Assembly: GCF_029210395.1 (NCBI RefSeq)
Contig: NZ_JARGDP010000019.1
Coordinates: 1-47,611, forward strand
DNA from: Petrocella sp. FN5
GTDB taxonomy: Bacteria; Bacillota; Clostridia; Lachnospirales; Vallitaleaceae
Direction: 5' to 3'
DNA length: 47,611 bases
This document shows positions 40,292-47,611 of this stretch, piece by piece. A program made the position numbers and the translations under genes. Below the pieces are notes generated by a model. The model was not told the DNA's origin. It searched no databases and saw only the letters and a list, made by a program, of their open reading frames with translations. Position 1 is the first letter of the stretch, and every line of letters starts with the position of its first letter.

Positions 40292-41283
40292 AAATAAGAG
40301 GGAAACTAAAAATAATTATTATTGGCATAGTATGTATGATCCTATTAACGACAGCTTGTCAAAAACCGGAACGAGTTACAACTTTAAATCATCCTATTGT
40401 TAGGGTGGGTACCCTTAAGGGACCGACGGGTATGGGCATGGTTAGACTTATGGATCAATCAGAAAAAGGTGAAACAGCTCTTGACTATACCTTTGAAATA
40501 TTAGATAGTCCAGATGAATTGGTTAGCAAAATTATTAGCGGTGAAGTGGATGTTGCTGCAGTACCTACGAATGTTGCATTGTTGTTATACAATAAGACGG
40601 AAGGTAAAGTAATAGTTACAGCTGTTAACACATTAGGTGTACTCTCTTTATTGGAAAATGGTGATCAGATTCATCAAATTAGCGACCTTAAGGATAAAAC
40701 GGTTCATGTAAGTGGTAAAGGTGCTTCACCTGATTTTATTCTACAGTTTTTATTACAAAAAGCTGGTTTAGTGATAAACCAAGACGTAGAACTGGCCTAT
40801 AACCTTCAACACGCAGATTTAGCAGCAGCAATGGCAGAAGGCGATGTGGCAATTGGCTTGCTACCACAACCGCATGTAACGACGGCTATGATAAAAAATC
40901 CAAACCTAAGAATTGCTATAGATATGACCCAAGAGTGGGAAGATGTTAATCAAGGTAATCAACTGGCAATGGGTGTTCTTGTAGCACAAACATCTTTTGC
41001 TAAAACCAACCAAGAAACACTAAATCTTTTTTTAGATGAATACAAAAGCTCAGTCGCTTATGTAAACGAAAACATAGAAGAAGCTTCAATACTAGTTGAA
41101 GCGACAGGGATACTCCCTAATGCGGCCATTGCCCAAAAAGCAATCCCTTTATCAAACATAATATATATCGACGCCAATGAGGCCAGACCATTTTTAGATG
41201 CCTATTTTGAAGTACTCTATGATTTTGAACCGAACTCAATAGGCGGGGAATTGGCAGATCATGCTTTTTATTATGAGAAGTAG
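40288..41283 (+). CDS. ABC transporter substrate-binding lipoprotein (SsuA/THI5-like)
   Basis: A 331-residue lipoprotein with lipobox LTTAC (Cys24). The NMT1/SsuA-type fold shows in RVGTLKGPTGMGMVRLMD, then ISGEVDVAAVPTNVALLLYN and LKDKTVHVSGKGASPDFIL. The family binds sulfonates, nitrate, pyrimidine-type thiamine precursors and similar small molecules; the GPTG motif recalls clostridial proteins of unknown ligand. It is the first of three transporter genes, linked by overlaps on both sides. Confidence 0.9.
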   Translation: MKIRGKLKIIIIGIVCMILLTTACQKPERVTTLNHPIVRVGTLKGPTGMGMVRLMDQSEKGETALDYTFEILDSPDELVSKIISGEVDVAAVPTNVALLLYNKTEGKVIVTAVNTLGVLSLLENGDQIHQISDLKDKTVHVSGKGASPDFILQFLLQKAGLVINQDVELAYNLQHADLAAAMAEGDVAIGLLPQPHVTTAMIKNPNLRIAIDMTQEWEDVNQGNQLAMGVLVAQTSFAKTNQETLNLFLDEYKSSVAYVNENIEEASILVEATGILPNAAIAQKAIPLSNIIYIDANEARPFLDAYFEVLYDFEPNSIGGELADHAFYYEK

Positions 41284-42016
41284 AAGATGGATAAAAAAGT
41301 TAGTGATAGGTCTCTTATGGTTAGCGCTTTGGCATATTACATATAAGCTTGTTGATCGTGCCTTATATGTGCCATCCATAACGAGTGTCATGAAGGCGCT
41401 ACTAGGATTAATTATAGACGTTCGGTTTTGGCAGATTATTGCTGCATCTGTATACCGAGTATTGGCAGGACTCTTTCTTTCGCTGGTATTTGGTGTCTCC
41501 ATAGGGGTTCTGTGTGGTTTGAATGGGTTACTGTTTGATTTCATCAACCCATTTGTAAAAGCGATCAGAGCGACACCCGTTATATCCTTCATTATCATTG
41601 CTTTGATTTGGTTTAAGTCTACCAATGTACCCATATTTATAAGTTTTCTAATGTGCTTTCCGATTATATGGACCAATGTGGTTTCTGGGATTAGGAACAT
41701 AGATGTTAAGCTCATTGAGATGGCAAAAGTCTATCAACTAAAAAGATCTTTGATTATTAGAAAAATATACTTACCACACATAAAGCCTTTTTTTACAGCA
41801 GGGGTTATTATGGCATTGGGTCTTGGCTGGAAGGTCAGTGTAGCAGCAGAAGTACTGAGTCATCCTCAATATGCTATTGGTAGTAACCTTCATAGTGCAA
41901 AAGCCTATTTAGACACGCCACTCCTTTTTGCATGGACCATAGTGGTCATCCTACTAAGTTTTATATTTGAAAGCTTTTTTGCTTTGTGGGCTAAAGAAAG
42001 TAGGAAAACATTATGA
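41261..42016 (+). CDS. ABC transporter permease (SsuC/TauC-like)
   Basis: A 251-residue permease with six predicted transmembrane segments. The cytoplasmic EAA loop is EMAKVYQLKRSLIIRKIYLPHIKPFF. It overlaps the binding protein gene by 23 bp and the ATPase gene by ATGA. The start is ATG 41261; aggcgggg lies about 12 nt upstream. ATG 41273 is an alternative. It would form the homodimeric membrane channel of an SsuABC-type importer. Confidence 0.92.
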   Translation: MLFIMRSRRWIKKLVIGLLWLALWHITYKLVDRALYVPSITSVMKALLGLIIDVRFWQIIAASVYRVLAGLFLSLVFGVSIGVLCGLNGLLFDFINPFVKAIRATPVISFIIIALIWFKSTNVPIFISFLMCFPIIWTNVVSGIRNIDVKLIEMAKVYQLKRSLIIRKIYLPHIKPFFTAGVIMALGLGWKVSVAAEVLSHPQYAIGSNLHSAKAYLDTPLLFAWTIVVILLSFIFESFFALWAKESRKTL

Positions 42017-42714
42017 ATCTATCTATAAAAAACATACATAAATCTTATGGAGAGTTAAAAGTATTAGAAGATTTCAATCTGGAACTGGATAAAAGCCGTA
42101 TTCACTGTTTTTTCGGACCTTCAGGTTGTGGCAAAACCACATTGATGCATGTGATGGCAGGAATTTTGAAGCCAGATTCAGGGCAAATCATTATGTCTTC
42201 GGATGTACGTTTTTCTTATATATTCCAAGAAGAAAGATTGCTACCATGGATGACAGTTAAAGAAAACGTAGCCCTCGTGCTTCAAGAAAAAGCCCCAGCA
42301 TATGTTGAAAGAAAAGTGTTGGAAAGCCTTTCGTTGGTAGAACTAAGCGATTTCTCCCAGTATTATCCCAGTGCGTTAAGTGGGGGTATGCGACAAAGGG
42401 TATCTATTGCAAGAGCATTCGCCTATGAAGGGGATGTGTTAGCCATGGATGAACCTTTTAAGGGACTGCATTTGAAGTTAAAACAAAACCTAATGGACGC
42501 CATCTACAAGTATTGGGTACTTCATAAGCCCTTTACTTATTTTATCACCCATGATATTGATGATGCCTTATACATTGCCGATGACATCTACATACTCGAT
42601 GGGCCACCGATGAAAATTATAGAAAAAATTAATATTGAGGTGCCACATGAACTTAGAAAAACCAATCCGGAATTATTGATGGACTACAAGATGAGACTAT
42701 CTGGTATTAGGTAA
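42013..42714 (+). CDS. ABC transporter ATPase (SsuB/TauB-like)
   Basis: A 233-residue ATPase. Walker A is GPSGCGKTT (residues 35-43), the Q-loop is FQEERLLPWMTV, the signature LSGGMRQR starts near residue 122 and Walker B is DVLAMDEP. The switch His is in FITHDIDDALYIAD. The D-loop reads KGLHLK, where the usual Asp of S-A-L-D is replaced by His. That Asp is normally conserved in the family, so the change may alter ATPase coupling. It completes the importer and overlaps the permease by 4 bp. Confidence 0.93.
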   Translation: MNLSIKNIHKSYGELKVLEDFNLELDKSRIHCFFGPSGCGKTTLMHVMAGILKPDSGQIIMSSDVRFSYIFQEERLLPWMTVKENVALVLQEKAPAYVERKVLESLSLVELSDFSQYYPSALSGGMRQRVSIARAFAYEGDVLAMDEPFKGLHLKLKQNLMDAIYKYWVLHKPFTYFITHDIDDALYIADDIYILDGPPMKIIEKINIEVPHELRKTNPELLMDYKMRLSGIR

Positions 42715-42754
42715 CAAGTTATTCCATATCAACAGTATTAGAGGAGGTTTGATT

Positions 42755-43558
42755 ATGAAAAGCGTTTCAAAACACACTTGGATGGTACTAATCACTGTTG
42801 TGACGTATATTTTAATGATTGCAATCAATGCCCTAGCCAATATTTTACCAATTAATGGTATGAGTACAGGGGCTGTGTCGGAACGCTATAGTAATTTATT
42901 TGCGCCGGCAGGCATTACATTTAGCATATGGGGATTGATTTACTTATTACTACTGGGTCATGTAGTCTATCAAGTGATAGAGGTAAGGACTACCGATCGA
43001 CATTCCAAAAAAATGCTTTACGAGATTGGGATTCTTTTTTCTATATCATCGGTTATAAATACAATTTGGATTTTTATGTGGCATTATGATTTTATTGGCA
43101 TCACCCTAATCTTAATGTTGATGCTTCTATCATTACTTATTGTAATTCGTATAAGAATAGAAAAGTATACTTTGAATTTTACTCAAAAACTCTTGATTAG
43201 ATTACCCTTTAGTATTTATTTTGGTTGGATTACAATAGCTACCATAGCAAATGTAACCACTTATTTGGTTTATTCCCAGTGGGAGGGTTTTGGTCTTTCA
43301 GAGCCTTTTTGGATGAACATCATCTTAATTGTCGGAGGTACCATAGGTATAATCACCCTTATTCGCCTAAAAGATATGCCTTATGGGCTTGTTATAGTAT
43401 GGGCTTACATTGGCATTCTCATTAAGCACTTATCACAGGAAGGTTATAAAGGAGATTATATCTCTGTAATAATAACGACTATTTTTGTTATTTTGATGGT
43501 GATTTTTGCAGAGTACCTAGTCTTACGTTATCAATTAATAAAAAGAAATCGATATTGA
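42755..43558 (+). CDS. TspO/MBR-related (tryptophan-rich sensory) membrane protein
   Basis: A 267-residue polytopic membrane protein with seven or so hydrophobic segments. The segment LFAPAGITFSIWGLIYLLL matches the conserved first-loop signature of TspO/MBR proteins (F-x-P-x-G-x-x-F-x-x-W-x-x-I-Y). Those proteins bind porphyrins or other ligands and are usually about 160 residues, so this is a long variant. ATG 42755 is 7 nt after gaggagg. The stop codon overlaps the left end of a short inverted-repeat element. Confidence 0.75.
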   Translation: MKSVSKHTWMVLITVVTYILMIAINALANILPINGMSTGAVSERYSNLFAPAGITFSIWGLIYLLLLGHVVYQVIEVRTTDRHSKKMLYEIGILFSISSVINTIWIFMWHYDFIGITLILMLMLLSLLIVIRIRIEKYTLNFTQKLLIRLPFSIYFGWITIATIANVTTYLVYSQWEGFGLSEPFWMNIILIVGGTIGIITLIRLKDMPYGLVIVWAYIGILIKHLSQEGYKGDYISVIITTIFVILMVIFAEYLVLRYQLIKRNRY

Positions 43559-43608
43559 TTAAAGTGTCAAAACCAAGTTCCACTAAATAGTTTTGATGCC
43601 TTAACCAT
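43557..43608. repeat. Inverted-repeat element, short form (copy E)
   Basis: gattaaagtgtcaaaacc on the left and agttttgatgccttaaccat on the right form a stem around aagttccactaaat. Same size and layout as copy D at 29841-29895. It begins inside the stop codon of the TspO-like gene and may act as its terminator. Confidence 0.8.
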
Positions 43609-43720
43609 CCTTAGGATATTAAAAAAATGCTATCATCCAATAAGAATGTCTATGCATTTAGTTCTAAATCATCATGAAACCCATGTAAAATAGAATAAGA
43701 ATGAACAAAGGAGTGAAACC

Positions 43721-44755
43721 ATGAATAAAAGAATCACTTCCATGACGATTTTAATATTGTCCATGATTCTCCTGTTTCTTTTAGGAATGGGTTTATATCT
43801 GTCAAATACTATAGCAGAAGCAACTAAAGGTGAATATTTGTGGGAATCTATGTTGCCGGCAGAGTATCACGTTATGGCTATACTAGATAGGTCCAATCAA
43901 ACCTATGATCAATCTTTTAGAGAAGGCTTAAAACAATCTAGTGAGGACTATAAAATCTCCGTCGAAGTCATTATGTTTGAAGGCGAGAATGTTGAAGACG
44001 AAGTACTAAAGATAATGGATTTAGCGATTTACGCTAAAGCTGATGGTGTGATTGTTCATGCTTTTGACAACCCTAAAATTATTAATAAAATCGATGAACT
44101 TATGAGCTTAGGTATTGCAGTAATTACATTAAATGAAGATTTACCCCAATCGGACCGAATTAGTTATGTGGGTGTGAATCGATATAAAATTGGCTTAGAG
44201 GCAGGCGGCGCACTAGCAAAAGCGACAGATGGCATAGGAAAAATAGCTGTTGTTGAGCAACAAAACTATCAAAAGCTGGGTAATCAACAACAGGACCTAT
44301 TACTTCTTGGTATAACGGATGCATTAAGAGATTACCCGGGCCTAAGCCTTGAATTGGTAAGATACACTAAGCAAGGTCTTTTGAATGCTGAGATTTTGGC
44401 GACAGAAATCTTTAGAAATCATCCAGATATTAATGGCATTTTTTGTACCAACGCTGAAAATACCCTTGGTGTGGTTCAAGTATTGGTAGACAATAATTTG
44501 GTGAATCGCATTGCTTTGGTAGGGTATGGTGATGATGATGAGATTTTGGGCTATATTGAAAGAGGAAAAATCATTGAAAGCTCCGTCGTTACCGATTACA
44601 AAGGTATTGGGAAGGAAGCTTTGAAGGTTTTTTATGAGTACAAAACCAACAGTTATGTTCCAAGCTATATCAACACAAGCCTTCAAGTGATTGATGAAGA
44701 AAATATTGCCGCCTATATGACTGAAAAGAGTGAAGCCTATGACAAAAATCAATAA
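43721..44755 (+). CDS. Periplasmic-binding-protein-type (sugar-binding fold) sensor protein
   Basis: A 344-residue protein with an uncleaved-looking N-terminal membrane segment (about residues 8-28). A type I periplasmic binding fold of the RbsB/LacI class follows: YHVMAILDRSNQTYDQSFREGL, ADGVIVHAF, DRISYVGVNRYKIGLEAGGAL, and DINGIFCTNAENTLGVVQVL. It is not followed by transporter genes but by a YesM-type kinase whose gene overlaps its 3' end. In clostridia such three-gene sets form a ligand sensor: the binding protein presents a sugar or inositol-like ligand to the kinase. RBS aaaggag precedes the ATG. Confidence 0.9.
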   Translation: MNKRITSMTILILSMILLFLLGMGLYLSNTIAEATKGEYLWESMLPAEYHVMAILDRSNQTYDQSFREGLKQSSEDYKISVEVIMFEGENVEDEVLKIMDLAIYAKADGVIVHAFDNPKIINKIDELMSLGIAVITLNEDLPQSDRISYVGVNRYKIGLEAGGALAKATDGIGKIAVVEQQNYQKLGNQQQDLLLLGITDALRDYPGLSLELVRYTKQGLLNAEILATEIFRNHPDINGIFCTNAENTLGVVQVLVDNNLVNRIALVGYGDDDEILGYIERGKIIESSVVTDYKGIGKEALKVFYEYKTNSYVPSYINTSLQVIDEENIAAYMTEKSEAYDKNQ

Positions 44756-46214
44756 ATTCAGTTCTATAAGAAACAACATGATTGTCTATACCTTAAGCAT
44801 TATATTCCTGATGACGGTGTTAAGTATCTATTCACTAACCTTTATGGAACGTTATCAGGGTCAAATAGAAACCATGTTTGAAAAACACATTTTTCTTTCA
44901 CAAGTAGGTAATTTAATGATTAGCCTAGATGAAGATTTACTTGGTTTTTTGAGTTCGAAAAGCTCGACGAGGCTTAATGATTATATCATCAACAGTGAAA
45001 AGTTAGAGCTTCTGGTAGAAGATGCTTATCAGATGACTTATAATGTGGAAGATATGATGATGAAAAATATTGTGAACTTGATTGATGCTTATATTATTGA
45101 AGCAGATGAGGCCATTGCCTACAAAAGACAAAGAAATGTAATTAAATATTATGAGCACTATCAAAAAAGTGTCACAATTAAAGGGTTTATCGCAGACTAT
45201 ATTGATCAACTCAATAATAGACAGCTCAATCGCAACTCAGTAACATATACCCAGTTGGTTAGACAAATAAAGATCCTTCAGAATATTACCTATATGATTG
45301 TCATTGTCTTAATTGGTTTATCTTTAATGATTGTTTACTTAATTACTTCTAGAATGGTAAAACCCTTTAACAATCTATCTCATGCAGCAGAAGAGATTGC
45401 ACTGGGGAATTTTGATACAGAAGATATTGTAGTGGAGTCAGAAGATGAATTCTTGTTGCTTGCGACTGCTTTTAATCATATGAAAAACAGTATTAAGAGT
45501 TATATTGGTGAAATTAGGAAGAGCGCAGAGACGGAAGCTAAGTTGAAAGATGAGCAGCTCAAAAATGTAAAAATGGAGCATTTACTTGATAATGCAAAAC
45601 TTTATGCATTACAATCTCAAATCAATCCCCATTTTCTCTTTAACACCATTAATGCAGGCGTCCAGATGTCGATTATGGAAAGAGCGACCAAGACCAGCCA
45701 GTTTTTTCAAACCATGGCAAGTTTGTTTCGTTATAATATTCAAAAAATGGATTCGAGTTGTACATTGAAAGAAGAAATCGAGAATATCAAAGATTACTAT
45801 GAGTTGCTTAAGGTCAGATTTGGTGATCGCATACGCTTTGAGTTCAACATTGACTCCAAAGCTTTGGATATGAAAGTGCCGCCGCTGATTCTTCAACCAT
45901 TGGTTGAGAATGCCTATGTTCATGGCTTAAGCGGTTTAGAAGAAGGTGGAACGATAACCATAAATGTTGTAGATGAATGGGATGCTACCTTTGTTACAGT
46001 AAAGGACACAGGAAAAGGTATGACGGCCCATGTGGCCGATCAGATTCTAAATAAGTCAAGAGAAGATTATGCCCATACTAAATTCGGAATTGGTATTAGA
46101 AATGTACGTGACCGTCTGGAGTTATTTTTCCATCAGTCCGACCTATTTAAAATTGAGTGTGAAAAAGGAACAGGGGTAAAAATTATTATGAAGATTCCTC
46201 ATGTTAAGGAGTGA
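44739..46214 (+). CDS. YesM-family sensor histidine kinase
   Basis: A 491-residue kinase with two transmembrane segments (about residues 15-35 and 190-212). These bracket a helical extracytoplasmic domain of about 150 residues. A HAMP domain follows (MVKPFNNLSHAAEEIALGNF), then the His-kinase domain with the phospho-acceptor in QINPHFLFNT, and HATPase_c (PPLILQPLVENAYVHG, DTGKGM, GIGIRNVRDRL). ATG 44739 is preferred, preceded by aagagtgaag; the gene overlaps the binding-protein gene by 17 bp. The partner regulator gene starts 4 bp after the stop. Confidence 0.93.
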   Translation: MTKINKFSSIRNNMIVYTLSIIFLMTVLSIYSLTFMERYQGQIETMFEKHIFLSQVGNLMISLDEDLLGFLSSKSSTRLNDYIINSEKLELLVEDAYQMTYNVEDMMMKNIVNLIDAYIIEADEAIAYKRQRNVIKYYEHYQKSVTIKGFIADYIDQLNNRQLNRNSVTYTQLVRQIKILQNITYMIVIVLIGLSLMIVYLITSRMVKPFNNLSHAAEEIALGNFDTEDIVVESEDEFLLLATAFNHMKNSIKSYIGEIRKSAETEAKLKDEQLKNVKMEHLLDNAKLYALQSQINPHFLFNTINAGVQMSIMERATKTSQFFQTMASLFRYNIQKMDSSCTLKEEIENIKDYYELLKVRFGDRIRFEFNIDSKALDMKVPPLILQPLVENAYVHGLSGLEEGGTITINVVDEWDATFVTVKDTGKGMTAHVADQILNKSREDYAHTKFGIGIRNVRDRLELFFHQSDLFKIECEKGTGVKIIMKIPHVKE

Positions 46215-46218
46215 TGTG

Positions 46219-47611
46219 ATGTTTAAATTAATGATAGCAGACGATGAGCAGATTGTCGTAGACGGCATTGAGTTCATGGTTAAGGATTTATTTGATAATA
46301 TAGAGGTTGTTGCTAAAGTGAATTCCGGCAGAGAAGCCATAGAAGCAACCATGACAACGGTGCCGGATATTGTTCTAATGGATATCAAGATGCCCGGTAT
46401 CAATGGTATTGAAGCGATTACCAACATAAAGAAGCGTCACCATAATACCAAATTTGTAATAATATCTGCTTATGAACAGTTTGAATATGCTAAACAGGCG
46501 GTTGAACTAGGTGTCAGCGACTATATACTAAAACCGGTCAGCTTTGACAACTTAAAGCAGGTATTGATAAAGATCATGTCAGAGATTGAGGAAGAAAGAC
46601 AGCAAAAAAAACGTGAGATTGAAAACAGGGAAAAACTAGAGAAAGTCATACCGGTTTTAGAACATGGTTTCATCTACTCAATCTTAATGAACACAGATTA
46701 TCGAGATGAATTATACAAGTACCGTGATTTGTTTGAAATCAATAAAGAGTTAGCCTATATCATGGTATTAGAATTCACTGAAGAAGGAGAAGGAAGTCAG
46801 AATGTAATTGGAACAGGGGTTAGAACCCAGTCTTTTTATCCGAAAGTGCAAAGTATCATTAAGTATAAGTGTAAATGTATTATAGGGCCTATGATCATCA
46901 ATAGAATTACGATTATGGTATATGAGGACCAGTTTGAAAAAGAGTATGAACAAAGGGTAAAGGCAATAAAATTAGCGGAGAGTATACAGACTGCCATTAA
47001 TGAATGGATGGATGTGAAGATTCATATAGGGATTGGTTCTTGTTATAAACTGGACAAGATTAAAAATTCTCTAGAGGAAGCCCTTCATACCCTTAACCGA
47101 ATGAGCGGTGACCACAGTTTGCATATAAACGATATATTTGAAAGAGAACCCCATGATAACGAGTATACATATGTGGATATCAAAGGTGATGAGACACATA
47201 TCATTCAGCTGATTGAGAACGGGAACGAAGAATTATTGGTCAAAGAATTGGGTGTTTTCTTTAATAAAATCGAGAAAAAATTTGGCAGTTCGTTGATTGA
47301 TTTAACCAATATCATGACGGAAATGATGGTTATGGTACTGAGTTGCTCATATAGACATAATCTAGATGAAGGCGAGGTCGGGTATTCGACATACTTAGGG
47401 GAGCTAAGACGTATTGAACATGTGATTGAACTACAAAATTGGTGTCTTAGAAAAATGGTATATGTATCGCAGATGATTCAGAGTAAACGTCACCTACATA
47501 TTTCTAAAATTGTATTAAAAGCCAAAGAGTATATTGATGCGAGATATAACGAAGAGTTGAGCTTGACGGATATTTCTAAAGAAGTCTCCATAAGCCCTCA
47601 GTATTTTAGTA
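46219..47611 (+). CDS. YesN/AraC-family response regulator (3' end outside the window)
   Basis: The frame is open from ATG 46219 to the window end (at least 464 residues), with RBS aaggagtg (46206-46213). The receiver domain shows ADDE (residues 7-10), acceptor Asp55 in MDIKMPGING, Ser-Ala in IISAYEQFEYAKQAV and Lys in ILKPVS. A coiled-coil and linker region follows. The window ends inside the first helix-turn-helix of the AraC domain (AKEYIDARYNEELSLTDISK). It is the cognate regulator of the YesM kinase just upstream and probably controls carbohydrate genes beyond the window. Confidence 0.93.
   Translation, partial: MFKLMIADDEQIVVDGIEFMVKDLFDNIEVVAKVNSGREAIEATMTTVPDIVLMDIKMPGINGIEAITNIKKRHHNTKFVIISAYEQFEYAKQAVELGVSDYILKPVSFDNLKQVLIKIMSEIEEERQQKKREIENREKLEKVIPVLEHGFIYSILMNTDYRDELYKYRDLFEINKELAYIMVLEFTEEGEGSQNVIGTGVRTQSFYPKVQSIIKYKCKCIIGPMIINRITIMVYEDQFEKEYEQRVKAIKLAESIQTAINEWMDVKIHIGIGSCYKLDKIKNSLEEALHTLNRMSGDHSLHINDIFEREPHDNEYTYVDIKGDETHIIQLIENGNEELLVKELGVFFNKIEKKFGSSLIDLTNIMTEMMVMVLSCSYRHNLDEGEVGYSTYLGELRRIEHVIELQNWCLRKMVYVSQMIQSKRHLHISKIVLKAKEYIDARYNEELSLTDISKEVSISPQYFS

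Noticed and set aside
41236-41715. 159-codon minus-strand frame over the ABC permease gene
   Set aside because: Antisense to a well-supported permease in a tightly overlapping operon.

Overview
The window is a low-GC chromosomal stretch from an anaerobic, Gram-positive (monoderm) clostridium. The evidence is strong AGGAGG-type ribosome binding sites, frequent 4-bp ATGA gene overlaps, a LytTR-free YesM/YesN-type sensor pair, a lipoteichoic-acid-synthase-like enzyme, lipobox lipoproteins and oxygen-sensitive Fe-S/radical SAM enzymes. The ablA/ablB pair (N-acetyl-beta-lysine osmolyte synthesis) suggests a salt-exposed, perhaps marine or subsurface, member of the Lachnospirales/Vallitaleaceae-like clostridia. 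That placement is inference only. No rRNA, tRNA or CRISPR array was seen.

Layout. 1-2.2 kb: a MinD-type Fe-S ATPase, a NifX-type cofactor protein and a flavodoxin. 2.2-6.4 kb: an XRE regulator with a membrane partner, an FMN-binding protein, a copper-amine-oxidase-N-domain protein and a PhnB-like protein, mixed with remnants of an FtsX-like permease and an arsenate reductase. 6.4-8.0 kb: a ferredoxin-like membrane protein, then an FMN reductase and its likely MarR repressor; both of the latter have the same operator-like site. 8.3-17.7 kb: a hybrid histidine kinase, a chromate transporter, a membrane-anchored glycerophosphodiesterase, an OmpR/histidine-kinase pair and a cardiolipin synthase. 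17.9-20.1 kb: a methyltransferase coupled to a radical SAM/SPASM enzyme. 20.5-22.6 kb: ablAB behind a 350-nt leader that contains a terminator. 22.8-24.2 kb: a tryptophanase gene broken by a short internal deletion. 24.2-29.6 kb: a VanY-type lipoprotein, a CptA-type membrane protein, an HD protein and a class A penicillin-binding protein. 29.9-37.6 kb: a six-gene operon centred on a 1294-residue secreted protein. 37.6-43.6 kb: an HbpS-like protein, an LTA-synthase-family enzyme, an SsuABC-type ABC transporter and a TspO-like protein. 43.7 kb to the end: a sugar-binding-type lipid-anchored or membrane-anchored sensor protein with a YesM kinase and a YesN regulator (the regulator is cut by the window end).

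The most interesting part is the operon at 29.93-37.56 kb. It starts with a zinc-ribbon membrane protein and two polytopic membrane proteins. Next comes a giant protein with a signal peptide, beta-rich N-terminal modules, an acidic linker, a coiled coil, and a C-terminal domain that resembles the edema-factor-like adenylyl cyclase modules of polymorphic toxins. Two unknown proteins follow, the last ending in a second zinc ribbon. I read it as a candidate polymorphic-toxin export/immunity system, possibly undescribed.

A second theme is a family of about 50-125 bp inverted-repeat elements with ends like ATGGTTAAAGGGTCAAAACT. At least two near-full copies (1460-1581 and 6222-6343) and many half or short copies lie at gene 3' ends, at the edges of gene remnants, and in the 5' leader of the toxin operon.
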